Assembly (NCBI GenBank): GCA_035582835.1
Contig: JAYKAV010003087.1
Span: 446,841-510,840 of the forward strand
Origin: Phoebastria nigripes
Taxonomy: Eukaryota; Chordata; Aves; Procellariiformes; Diomedeidae
DNA: 64,000 nt
Direction: 5' to 3'
Shown here in pieces: positions 12,248 to 23,309 of this stretch (positions are counted from its first letter, which is position 1; each line of letters starts with the position of its first letter). The notes beneath the pieces were generated by a model, which did no database searches, was not told the origin of the DNA, and saw only the letters and a list, made by a program, of their open reading frames with translations. The position numbers and the translations under genes were made by a program.

Positions 12248-15217
12248 CTGAATCACTAACAAATATCAGCCCTTGTCAAGAAACAGTAAATCTCAGTTCA
12301 GCATGTGACCGCCGGTCTTGGGTACTAAGAGCCACACATCTGAGGCAAAAGACTTTTTCCACTACACTTTATACTGTATCTTTTATAGGATTTGTCCATT
12401 CTAGTTTAAGAGCTATATGAAACAGTTTGTGACTGCCCTTGGAAAATCACCTGAAGTATGATTAGATAAGAGTATCTCAGCCCAGGTGTTCACACACTTA
12501 AAATAGTTACAGATCAAAGTTCACCTCCTTAGTTTTTCAGAAACTAGTCTGTATTTTTGATGTTATGAATCATTCTACTATTCTGCTATTTGAACTCTCA
12601 TTATTCTGTTCAACTATAGACCCACATATGATACAAAGCATAGTCATGCTATAGCTGGAGACTATTCCAACTGTACACACACCAGAAGTGTTACTGCCTT
12701 TTCTTGGACAGTAACTCAGGTTTTAAAAACATGTTTTTCAGAAGCTACAGATAAAATTTTACATGAAACGAAGTTTAGAAAGCCTTCACCACCACAGAAG
12801 TCATCAGCAACTCAAGTTTCCACGCTGACCACTCATACTATCTTTAAAAAGCTGTTGACGTGAACTGTACAATTTATGAAACTCAAATCAGCACCAAGAA
12901 AAAGAACAGTGAGCAAATGTTTTACTCAAATACCAATAATACAGCTTTCATATTACTTTCCCAGAGATTTTAGGACAAATAAGAACAAATTAAAGTGATA
13001 GCCAAAGAACTGGTGGGTAAAAATTTAGCCTTCTAAAGTTAATTAAAAAATCCAAAGGGAATATTATAGTAGTGTAGAAACCACAGATGAAAAGAAAGTT
13101 CTCCTATTTATTTAAATAAATGGGAAGAGAGAGGCATAGAGTGGAATACACACTGTTCAGTCTAGAATAAAACAGCTACACAGTGCCAGAAGCAGAGATG
13201 TTTGACTTAAGATAAAGACAAAGTGTAACTTCGCAAAGTTTCATAAATACAAAGAATTAGTTCTTTAGAAAGAAAATTGGGATGAACTATGAAGTTAAAG
13301 TTTTTAATGCAACTAGCTTGAAAGCAATTAATTGAAATTCAGGGCAGTCAAGCATAAGGCATGATAAAAAGAACAAGAGTTATGCTTAATGTAATAATTT
13401 ATGAGGAATTCATATATGAATACTTTAATCAATTGTTCTACATTCCAGTACATTTTCTAGTTAGTGATGCACTTCATATTCTCCTCCTGTCTTTGTTATA
13501 TTAACCAATTATACTTCATCATAAATATTAACCCAACCAGTACTGTCCCATCCCTCGAAGCATCATTCCCCATTAAACACAAAACTCAGTGAAGGTATTT
13601 TGTACTGTGCTCTGAATGTCAAGATGCATGAGCTATTTTGGATCAAGACAGCAACAACATCCAAAATTGCTTTTTGTGAAATATCCTTTTAAAAGAATTT
13701 TTACCAGGTTAGAATCAGCTCAGTGTTTATTAATCAGCCAGAGATCCACAGCTTGAAGAATGAAATAAAATAAAAAGGTATTTCACTATTTCATCTTCCA
13801 GGCACTTTCTCAAATCCACTTCACTTTTAGTTAAATCTTCAGCCAGTAAACCCTCCTATATAGTCAATAAACTAGGTACAAAATTGAGATAGTTAATCAT
13901 TAAGCAAACGGTGCAATACAGTAGAGTTTGAGCGCACAAAGGAAAGAGCACTTGTACTTGCTCCATTTATTTTTTTAAGCATTTCCAACTGCACACCAAG
14001 TCTGATTTCTGTAATAAGCGAGCCCTCTGCTCAAGCTTGCATCTGTCAAGATTAAGGGGGTAGGAAGATAAAAGGGGACATACAAATTAGAGGAAAAGGG
14101 AATGCACATGGCAGTAAGGTATTGAGGGTTAGAAGCTTGAAGACAGAAGGGGAGCCCAGTACCTCCAGAAAGCATCCAAGTTACCCAGTGTTGCTGTGCC
14201 CAGAGATTCGACAATGAGGGACGGAAATAAGCCCTGTACTCTACACTGAGCTTGTTCCTGTTCATGGTGTGAATGCAGGTTGGTGGGGGACATTTTGTGA
14301 CTGTGGACGGACCTCAGATGGAAAGGCAGTGAGAAAGTACAGCCAGGATGGCCTGCCACACTAGGAAGCTGGATACTAGACTAGGTGCATTCTTGATTTG
14401 ATCACATATGCTACGTAAAATCCTTTAACTCACACACATTAAAGCACAGGAATATCAAAGCACATAGCACATCGGAGAAGCACACAGAATAAAAATACAA
14501 GCATATATAACCAACTGCTTGCAGGTGTACCTTCCAGGACAATGAACATTTGCCTAAAGCAACTCTCCACCTTTAACTTCCTTGCTTTAGCTAACCACAA
14601 ATAGCTGAAAAACCTGTGTGAAGGGTGCTAAGAAAACATCAGAAGCTTTGTGTTGCAGTGGTTTTTTTGTTTGTACTCAGTTTAGCAAAGAACACTTAGG
14701 AACTGTTTGCCATCCCCCAAAATCCCTTTCTACCAGTTGCCAAAGCAGGTGGAATGGTATATGTGTTTGTGCATGCTATATAGAGGACCTCCTTAACTGC
14801 TTCCTACTCCATAAAAGCAGCCGCCCTTCCAGGACAGGACCTACAGCTTCACATTTCCTACATTTATACTTTTCATCAGCCAAAGAAGGTTATCTAAGTC
14901 TTCAGTACTAATTCCTAGTCAGGCAAAGGGAGCATGTTAGTCTGACCTGGATAATGATGACATTACAGCACAAAGTTAGCTGAAATGTTCTGAGTCCACA
15001 GTAGCTAAAATATTTTCCTGCAGCAGGTGAGTAGTATTACAGAAAAACAGCAAAGTCCTACATCAGATTTTGCTGCGAAATAGCAATTTCAGACAATTTT
15101 ATGAAGCCATTCTATCTTCTTAGGGAAGTCTGCTGCCTCTCTGGGGCCCAGGTTAAAGACATGAAGAGAAAACTTCCTACCCTGGTACAATCCTCAGATT
15201 ATCATCCATTATTGATT
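12248..15217. other. Non-coding stretch, no gene recognised
   Basis: AT-rich DNA up to the 5' end of the large CR1. Short reading frames (for example minus 13975-14359, plus 14618-14911, and the first part of plus 15101-15526) give no peptide I can place. I see no named repeat. Confidence 0.5.
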
Positions 15218-15553
15218 TTTCAGGTAGGCCACGATGAAGTTGCAACAAGAAGTCCGAGGGCAATCGAGAGAGACTTCAGGGCCTTGGGACGACTGGTTAA
15301 AGGATCAGGAGAACCAGTAGTGTTCTCTTCTATCCTTCCAGTTGCAGGGAACAATGAGAGGAGAAACAGAAGAGCCAGCAGACCAATACCTGGCTCCAAG
15401 CCTGGTGTCACTGGCAGAATTTTGGGTTTTTTGATCATGGGTTTGTCTACACGACATCAGGCCTGCTGGCAACAGTTGGGGTACAACTGTCTCAAAGCGG
15501 GAAAAGGATCTTTGCACAGAAGTTAGCAGGGCTCATTGAAAGAGCTTTACACT
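15218..15553 (+). pseudogene. CR1 ORF1 remnant (esterase-like domain)
   Basis: The frame opens with VGHDEVATRSPRAIERDFRA and continues through GEPVVFSSILPVAGN, a block of the CR1 ORF1 protein that has been described as an SGNH-esterase-like domain. At about 15385 the matching reading shifts to another frame (blocks FGFFDHG and IFAQKLAGLIERAL) and stays there to about 15552, so there is a frameshift in the middle. The N-terminal zinc-finger part of ORF1 is absent through truncation. In family members the protein binds nucleic acid and assists retrotransposition. This copy is dead. Confidence 0.85.
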
Positions 15554-15800
15554 AGATTTGAAGGGGGAAAAGGATAAAACAAGGCTTGCTAGAGATAAGC
15601 CTGGGGGTGGCACGCCAATGTTTGAGGGACAGTGTGCTAGCGANGTCCTTCAGTCTGCCATCTCAGTGGAGGTAGGGGATGGAGATCCATGCGGCAGCAA
15701 AGACGCAAGGGTTATTGGTGTGTTAGAAACCACAGAAGTGCCTGAGAATGATCACGTAGGAATTAGGGCTTCTCCCCTCAAAAAGGTGGCGGGATCAATA

Positions 15801-18530
15801 GCCCAACTGAAGTGCATCTACACCAATGCATGCAGCATGGGCAACAAACAGGAGGAGCTGGAAGCCATTGTGCAGCAGGAAAACTATGATATAGTTGCCA
15901 TCACGGAAATATGGTGGGATGACTCGCACAGCTAGAGTGCTGCAATGGATGGCTATAAACCCTTCAGAAGGGATAGGCAAGGAAGGAGAGGCAGTGGGGT
16001 ATCCTTATATGTTAAGGAGTGTTTTGATTGTCTAGAACTTAATGATGGTGAAAATAGGGTTGAATGTTCATGGGTAAGAATCAGGGGGAAGGCCAACAAG
16101 GCAGATATCACAGTGGGAGTCTGTTATAGACCATCCAACCAGGATGAAGAGGCAGACAAAATACTCTATAAGCAGCTGGGAGAAGTCTCACAATCACTAG
16201 CCCTTATTCTTGTGGGGGACTTCAACTTACAGATATCTGCTGGAAATACAATACAGCAGAGAGGAAACAGTCTAGGAGGTTCCTGGAACATGTGGAAGAT
16301 AACTTCCTGACACAGCTGGTGAGTGAGCCAACGAGGGAAGGCACCCCACTGGACCTGTTGTTTGCAAACAGAGAAGGACTTTCGTGATGTGATGGTTGGA
16401 GGCCGTCGTGGGCACAGCGATCACAAAATGACAGAGTTTTCGATTCTTGGAGAAGTAAGGAGGGGGGTCAGCAGAACTGCTACCTTGGACTTCCGGAGAG
16501 CAGACANTGGCCTGTTTAGGACACTGGTTGACAGGGTCCCTTGGGAGGCAGTCCAGAAGGGCAAAGGAGTCCAGGAAGGCTGGACGTTCTTCAAGAAGGA
16601 AATCTTAAAGGCGCAGGAGCAGGCCGTCCCCATGTGCCAAAAGACGAGCCGGCAGGGAAGACGACTGGCCTGGCTGAACAGAGAGCTTTGGCTGGAACTC
16701 AGGAAAAAAAGGATAGTTTATGACCTTTGGAAGAAGGAGCAGGCAACTCAGGAGGACTACAAAGATGTCGTGAGGTTATGCAGGGAGAAAATTAGAAGGG
16801 CCAAAGCCCAACTAGAACTTAATCTAGCTACTGCCATAAAAGACAATAAAAAAATGTTTCTATAAATGCATTAGCAACAAAAGGAGGGGTAAGAAGAATC
16901 TCCATCCTTTATTGGATGCAGGGGGAAACATAGTGACAAAAGATTAGGAAAAGGCTGAGGTACTTAATGCCTTCTTTGCCTCAGTCTTTAATAGTAAGAC
17001 CAGTTGTTCTCCGGGTACCCAGCCCCCTGAGCTGGAAGACAGGGACGGGGAGCAGAATGAAGCACCCATAATCCAAGGGGAAATGGTTAGCAACCTGCTA
17101 CACCACTTAGACACACACAAGTCTATAGGGCTGGATGGGATCCACTCAAGGGTACTGAGGGAGCCAGCAGAAATGCTCACCAAGCCACCTTCCATCATTT
17201 ATCAGCACTCCTGGCTAACCAGGGACATCCCAGTTGACTGGAGGTTAATAAATGTGACACCCATCTACAAGAAGGGCCAGAAGGAGGATCCAGGGAGCTA
17301 CAGGCCTGTCAGCCTCACCTCAGTGCCAGGGAAGGTTATGGAGCAGATCATCTTGAGTGCCGGCACGTGTAGGACAACCAGGTGATCAGGCCCAGCCAGC
17401 ATGGGTTTATGAAAGGCAGGTCCTGCTTGACTGACCTGATCTCCTTCTATGACAAGGTGACCTCCCTTAGTGGATGAGGGAAAGGCTGTGGATGTTGTCT
17501 ACCTAGACTTTAGTAAAGCCTTTGACACTGTTTCCCACAGCATTCTCCTGGAGAAACTGGCTGCTCATGGCTTGGATGGGTGTACTCTTCGCTGGGTAAA
17601 AAACTGGCTGGANGGCCGGGCCCAAAGAGTTGTGGTGAATGGAGTTAAATCCAGTTGGCAGCTGGCCACAAGTGATGTTCCCCAGGGCTCAGTATTGGGG
17701 CCAGTTCTGTCCAATATCTTTATCAATGATCTGGATGAGGGGATCAAGTGCACCCTCATTAAGTTTGCAGACAACACCAAGTTGGGTGCTTGAGGGTGGG
17801 AAGACTCTACAGAGGGATCTGGACAGGCTGGATCAATGAGCCGAGGCCAACTGTATGAGGTTCAACAAGGCCAAGTGCCTTGGGTCACAACAACCCCATG
17901 CACCGCTACAGGTTTGGGGAAGAGTGGCTGGAAAGCTGCCTGTCAGAAAAGGACCTGGGGGCGTTGGTTGACAGCTGGCTAAATGTGAGCCAGTGTGCCC
18001 AGGTGGCCAACGGCATCCTGGCCTGTATCAGAAATAGTGTGGCCAGCAGGACTAGGGAAGTGATNNTNCCCCTNNNCTCNGCACTGNTGAGGCCACACCT
18101 CGAATACTGTGTTCAGTTTTGGGCCCCTCACTACAAGAAGGACATTGAGGTGCTGGAGTGGGTCCAAAGAAGAGCAATGAAGCTGGTGAAGGGTCTAGAG
18201 CACAAGTCTTATGAGGAGCAGCTGAGGGAACTGGGGTTGTTTAGCCTGGAGAAAAGGAGGCTCAGGGGAGACCTTATCGGTCTCTGCAACTACCTGAAAG
18301 GAGGTTGTAGTGAGGTGGGGGTCAGTCTCTTCTCCCAAGTAACAAGCAATAGGATGAGAGGAAAAGGCCTCAAGTTGTGCCAGGGGAGGTTTAGATTGGA
18401 TATTAGGAACAATGTCTTCACCGAAAGGGTTATCAAGCACTGGAACAGGCTGCCCAGGGAAGTGGTGGAGTCACCATCCCTGGAGGTATTTAAAAGACGT
18501 GTAGGTGTGGTGCTTAGGGACATGGTTTAG
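15801..18530 (+). pseudogene. CR1 ORF2 remnant (endonuclease and reverse transcriptase)
   Basis: Endonuclease blocks are visible in pieces: NACSMGNKQEELEAIV and IVAITEIWWDDSHS, then a stop at 15933; GYKPFRRDR through VGVCYRPSNQDEEAD and LVGDFN; then a frameshift near 16230; then SDHKMTEFSI near 16410. The linker has RRAKAQLELNLATA and a stop at 16863. Reverse-transcriptase blocks are DTHKSIGLDGIHSRVLRE (about 17106), SYRPVSLTSVPGKVMEQI (about 17298), a frame break near 17350, VVYLDFSKAFDTVSHSILLE (about 17494), [20 protein letters not shown] (about 17671) and FADNTKLG (about 17764). The last block normally has two aspartates. Here the second is asparagine (GAC AAC at 17770-17775), so the catalytic pair is damaged. 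The tail ends at 18530. Confidence 0.92.
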
Positions 18531-18614
18531 TGGTGGACTTGGCAGTGCTAGGCTAACGGTTGGACTTGATGATCTTAAAGGTCTTTTCCAACCTAAATGA
18601 TTCTATGATTCTAT

Positions 18615-19573
18615 CTGCAAAAAAGCATTTCTTTGTAATGCTCCTCATATTGTGCTTTAAGTTACTTACTGCATGTTCAGAGAGCTGAACTGGCATGAGT
18701 TTAACTCCTAGAATTTTATACTGCAGTTTAAGTGACCATAGCTTTATGGTGCAAAAGACAACACATTTATACTGTTAAATATCCATTGTCAGAATTTGCT
18801 AATATGACTAGGTTTTTAGTATATCATCAAGACAAAGTCTGCTTAGAAATATGAGTGTACTTTGCATAAAGTACAAAGTTAATTACCTAAGGCCACCCAT
18901 TTTTTTGAATAATAAGCTTTAAGAGCACATTTCAGGGAAACTCAGCTGCTNCAAGTTTTATAGGAGTCATTTTCATTTCCTTCTCATTGCATCTCATGAA
19001 CTTCCAAACCCAAGTACTATTTTTACAGTGACTTCCAAACACACATCCTTTATCATNNTGACACTGTTCTCAAAAAGACTACACCTACGTATCCCCATCT
19101 GGGGATGGGAGAATGGACCAAACACTTAAACTGAGAGCTTCTACAGCACTGTCCTACACGCACAATGGTGGCAGCTTCTTGGTGAACACATCTTGCCCTA
19201 TCATCAAACAAAACATTCAGGGGACAGGAGTCATCTCATTGCATCTTGTGCGTCCATAGCTCTCACAAGTACTTGGGCTCAGTAAAACTGTCTTTTCCAA
19301 TTAAAAAACAGAATAGCGACCTTAAACAAAACTAGAACCACATGGTGGGCATGCAGTACAGTAGTAACTGCGTAAAACCGTTCAGCCCACATCTGTATAA
19401 TCACACACTTGACTAAATATTTACATCTAAAAAAATTTGAGTACCTGCTTGAATAAAATCTCCGTATCAGAGCTTTATTTTGAGACAAGAATAATTTGTA
19501 TTTCCTCAATAGTTTCATTTGCACGAATAGTCACTTCCCTTTAATAATGTCCTGTATGCAAAGTAGAATGCTC
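18615..19573. other. Non-coding stretch between CR1 and LTR
   Basis: AT-rich DNA with a few Ns. The minus-strand frame 19279-19524 contains a short segment in front of a GTACTC donor-like site, but there is no credible acceptor, so I do not call an exon. Confidence 0.5.
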
Positions 19574-20170
19574 TGTTGGTTTTGGCTGGGATAGAGTTGA
19601 TTTTCTTCATAGTAGCTAGTATGGGGCTATGTTTTGGATTTGTGCTGAAAACAGTGTTGATAGTACAGGGATGTTTTCAGTATTGCTGAGCAGTGCTTAC
19701 ACAGAGTCAAGGCCTTTCCTGCTTCTCACCCCACCCCACCAGCGAGTAGGCTGGGGGTGCACGAGAAGTTGGGAGGGGACACAGCCAGGACAGCTGACCC
19801 CAACTGACCAAAGGGATATTCCATACCATATGATGTCATGCTCAGCATATGAAGCTGGGGGAAGAAGAAGCTGGGAGGGGGGGGACATTTGGAGTGATGG
19901 TGTTTTGTCTTCCTAAGTAACTGTTACATGTGATGGAGCCCTGCCTTCCTGGAGATGGCNGAACACCTGCCTGCCCATGGGAAGCAGTGAATGAATTCCT
20001 TGTTTTGCTTTGCTTGCGTGCACGGCTTTTGCTTTACCTATTAAACTGTCTTTATCTCAACCCACGAGTTCTCTCACTTTTACTCTTCTGATTCTCTCCC
20101 CCATCCCACCGGAGCAAGCGAGCGAGCAGCTGTATGGTGCTTAGTTGCTGGCTGGGGTTAAACCACGACA
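19574..20170 (+). mobile_element. Solo LTR, ERVK-like family, plus strand
   Basis: A 597-bp LTR starting TGTTGGTTTTGGCTGGGATA and ending GGGGTTAAACCACGACA. It is flanked by a 7-bp direct repeat, aatgctc, at 19567-19573 and 20171-20177. These are clean TG...CA ends with a target-site duplication, so it is a solo LTR left by recombination between the two LTRs of a provirus. It is clearly related to, but diverged from, the LTRs at 20716-21284 and 62423-63010. All three share the promoter-proximal motif ATTCCATACCAT and the 3' end with ATTAAA, the CTCAACCC block and the CATCCCACCGGAG block. The CRE-like site seen in the other copies is mutated here to TGATGTCA. Confidence 0.9.
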
Positions 20171-20715
20171 AATGCTCAGCAGTTTGCTATGTTTTCTTGT
20201 TAAAAAAAAAAAAAAAAAAAAAAGGCTGACAGACAAATACAAATATGAGTGGTGCCTAGATATACACCATTAGACTTTTCCTTATATGTAACAATATATA
20301 TATGTTGGCAAATTCATTTATTAGAATTGAAAAAGTCAATGCCAGTGTTCAACAGGCAAAAATAGAAAGTACTAAAATTAAGAGCACTTAAAATTTAAAA
20401 ACTTAAATGAAATTACTGCTGGAAATTTTCCCAAACTTTTCTAACTTGATTAAGCATAGGTACATTTCCCAGTCTGCAGAAGGCATATCTTTGATACAAG
20501 TGCTACATGCCTTCCAGCTTTCAAATATCAGGCACCAACATATATGCAATTAAACAAAACTCAACATGGACAGAGAGCAAAACTCCTTAAGTCTTTAGAA
20601 GAGGCTGATTTTTTTTTTTTTTTTTTTTGTGCCTGAAATATTCACAGCCTTCCACCTCATGCATAACAGTTTCAGGACAATCGACTAACTGAAGTACAGC
20701 AGAAGTCTTTACTAC
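20171..20715. other. Spacer between two inverted solo LTRs
   Basis: Single-copy-looking AT-rich DNA. It contains A22 at 20202-20223 and T20 at 20609-20628, which form an inverted homopolymer pair about 385 bp apart. No gene is seen. Confidence 0.6.
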
Positions 20716-21284
20716 TGTCNTGGTTTAACCCTGGCCAGCACCTAAACACCACGTAGCCGCTCGCTCACACCCCTGCTCCGGTGGGATGGGGGAGAGAATC
20801 AGGAGGGCACGAGTAGGAAAACTCGCGGGTTGAGAGAAAAACAGTTCAATAATTGAAATAAAACAAAGTAGAACAGTAATAATAACAGTGATAACAGCAA
20901 CAACAATAGGATATACAAAGCAGGCGATGCACAATGCAACTGCTCACCACTGCCCGAACCGACGCGTTGCCTGATACGCAAGAGCCCGTCCTAGGATGCA
21001 GAGCCCCCCCACACCCTTAGTTTTTATACTGAGCATGACGTTNCATGGTATGGAATACCCCATTGGCCAGCTGGGTCAAACACCCCGGCTATGCTCCCCC
21101 CGCCAGCTTCCCATGCACCTGGCAGGGCATGGGAGGCCGAAAAGTGCCCGGTGCAAGTACCACCCAGCAACACCCAAAACATCAATGGGCCATCAACGCT
21201 CCTATTACACCAAACCCAAAACACAGCACACCCCCTCCAGCTACTGGGAAGAAAGTTAACTCTGTCCCAGCCAGAACCAGGACA
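20716..21284 (-). mobile_element. Solo LTR, ERVK-like family, minus strand
   Basis: A 569-bp LTR in minus orientation. Its ends are TGTC...GACA on the plus strand, and it is flanked by a 5-bp direct repeat, actac, at 20711-20715 and 21285-21289. On the minus strand it carries the TATAAAAAC block (about 21016-21030), a TGACGT half of a CRE next to an N, and the ATTCCATACCAT block. It is very close to the provirus LTR at 62423-63010 and less close to its inverted neighbour at 19574-20170. There is no internal viral sequence, so it is a solo LTR. Overlapping reading frames through it are not genes. Confidence 0.93.
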
Positions 21285-21737
21285 ACTACCCAAAAAACAA
21301 GGCTCAAGTATTGTGAATTTTTGTTTGCAGGAGCACTGCAAGCTCAGCATATAGCTTTTGCTTGAAGTGCTACAGCATTTAAGCTATGTACTCTAAGACA
21401 ATCTTATATAAAACCCCATAGAACTATGCCATAGGATACATTCCTGAACATTTTGCGCACTGGACATAGGTCCTTATCTTCCAGTTTAATTTGACATTTA
21501 CTTCATTATCTATTGATAATGAATTTGATAATGAATATTGATAAGCTGCCCCTGGCAGCTCTTACAGCATTCCCAAATTACCCACTTAGCAATAACCTAC
21601 TGGAAGTACCATTCAGGCTGGCTGGTTATTTGCATGCCCTGCTAAGTTTTCCATGCAACAGAAATACCAGCAGACTTTTTCACCAGCAATTTTTGCATCT
21701 CTCAACNCAGCAATTGAAGAACTACAAGAAAAATCAG

Positions 21738-21800
21738 TAAGATTCTGGTTGGAACGTACCTCTGGAGGTCATCTGGTCACACCCACAGATAAGGGCAGAG
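21738..21800 (-). mobile_element. CR1 3'-end fragment
   Basis: About 60 bp match the conserved reverse-complemented CR1 3' tip (ggttgga, acctctggaggtcatctggt). No further CR1 sequence follows on the right. This is an ancient, strongly truncated copy on the minus strand. Confidence 0.6.
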
Positions 21801-22564
21801 GGATTTTCAAGATTTGGAAAGGGAAGGTACATATGGATGACTAAAGGTCTGTAAAATACCAGTAGTAAGAATATTTGACAAGCTTCTTCACAACACAACT
21901 TCAACTGGGTCTTTGAGGAGTCTCAAGGGACACTAGCAGGTAAGTAGATGGTAAAAAAAGTAGATTACAAAGAAATTCCCAGTGTTTGTGGAGCACTGTA
22001 CCCATATTAGCTTCACTTTCGTAAAGCCTGATTGCGGGCAGGATTAGATTTAAGCTTTCTTACAGAAGCAGAAGGAATATACACCTATAGAACACATGTA
22101 AATACTGAGGTTTCTTGATACTTTGATAGATATTAGCAAAAGCTCTGATAATCCAGGACAGTCAGGCAACATGCAAATTTAAGAGCCATATAGAATAAAA
22201 CAGTTGAATCATAATGAAAAGTGGGAAAGCAAGAGAAGGAAGAGATCACTGAGGCATCTGTCCATGAAAGGGGCTTAGATTTTTCACCAAATGTAACTCA
22301 ATGTGCAGTATAAAAACAAAAATCAAAAGCCTGATTGTGGAACAAAAGAAAAGTGTTTATTCAGTGAATTTCTCTTTGCTGGTAACCCATACCACTGATT
22401 TTTAAATGTTTTAAGGTAAATATATTTTTTCAAATTCCTGGCTTGTTATTTTGCTTTTTACCTCCTGTGCCATTTGCCATCCATTTCTCATATTCCCTCC
22501 TACCCATACTGGTAAGCATAAATATATCTGTTTAAACAAAAGCTTACTTAACATTGCTTCCTAC

Positions 22565-22659
22565 CTTCTCTTGAAGAATAACACAGCTAACAGTACAACG
22601 TATGTCATTACAAAACCACATATGTCATTACAAATCACACTGAAAGATAAGATATCGCA
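22565..22659 (-). CDS. Candidate internal exon with a membrane-segment-like peptide
   Basis: On the minus strand there is a very good acceptor (CTTATCTTTTTCCTTTCAG) before base 22659 and a good donor (AGAGAAG/GTAGGAAG) after base 22565. The 95-nt segment is open only in frame 0. The hydrophobic stretch ICGFVMTYVVLLAVLFF followed by KR looks like one transmembrane helix with a positive flank. It enters in phase 0 and leaves in phase 2, which does not fit directly onto the phase-1 entry of 12153-12247, so a further exon would have to lie between. The segment contains two copies of a tatgtcattacaaa motif, which weakens the case. The protein is not recognised. Confidence 0.25.
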
Positions 22660-23309
22660 CTGAAAGGAAAAAGATAAGTAGTTTCTGGCTTCCTTTATTT
22701 TCTACAGCAAAAGTAAAAAGCCTCTATAGCAAATAATCCCTTCACAGGATTAGTATGTCTGTGATAAACCTGAGTCAGTCAGAGGGAAATTATATTTCAA
22801 AGTATGTAGTGAAAGTAACTGGCTGGTTTAATTACTGGACTAAAGCCAACCTAAAGAAACCTGCAGTTTACAGAAAGGGAAAACATAAGAGGCTTGAATT
22901 TTGACTGCTAGACACCAGCATACAGTTCCTTCATGAGATTAATGTTATTTAAGTTATAAATGTGCCCACCAGAAACAGAACTCCAACTATCCTTGACAGG
23001 AATTTAAATTTTGCTCATCATTCTACAGAAAAGGTAGATTCCTCCCAATATACCTGTAAAAATCCAGCAAATATCAATCCAATATGAAAAATAGCATCAA
23101 CATTTTTTTCTCCCTGGATTTTCTGCAGCCTAAATATACCTCACACAGGATCACTTCACACTATGTACACAACCCAGACTAGCACATTTCAGACACCAAG
23201 AAGGTTGACAATACCTTTTTAAAAATCATAGTGATCAGATTCCTTGAAGTGTTTCTATCTTCAAACTTTATTCAAAGTATCTTAGCTTCCTTACTTTCCA
23301 AACACATTA

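Larger units (their letters stand above)
15218..18614 (+). mobile_element. CR1 LINE, 3.4 kb, 5'-truncated in ORF1
   Basis: A long, fairly young CR1 non-LTR retrotransposon. In order it has the C-terminal part of ORF1 (esterase-like domain, from about 15220), the ORF2 endonuclease (about 15800-16460), a linker (16480-16860), the reverse transcriptase (about 17080-17790) and the C-terminal tail (17880-18530). A short 3' UTR ends in repeated ATTCTATG octamers at about 18598-18614. CR1 elements lack a poly-A tail, as here. It starts inside ORF1, so its promoter and the first part of ORF1 are missing. Stops and frameshifts break both ORFs, so it cannot move on its own. A cluster of Ns lies at 18065-18087. 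Its last 500 bp match the minus-strand CR1 at 3090-3603. Confidence 0.96.
21285..23309. other. Non-coding stretch with a short CR1 scrap and one candidate exon
   Basis: AT-rich DNA. At about 21738-21800 a short piece (ggttggaacgtacctctggagg and following) is the reverse-complemented tip of a CR1 3' end, heavily decayed. A candidate minus-strand exon at 22565-22659 is listed separately. Otherwise I see nothing nameable. Confidence 0.5.
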
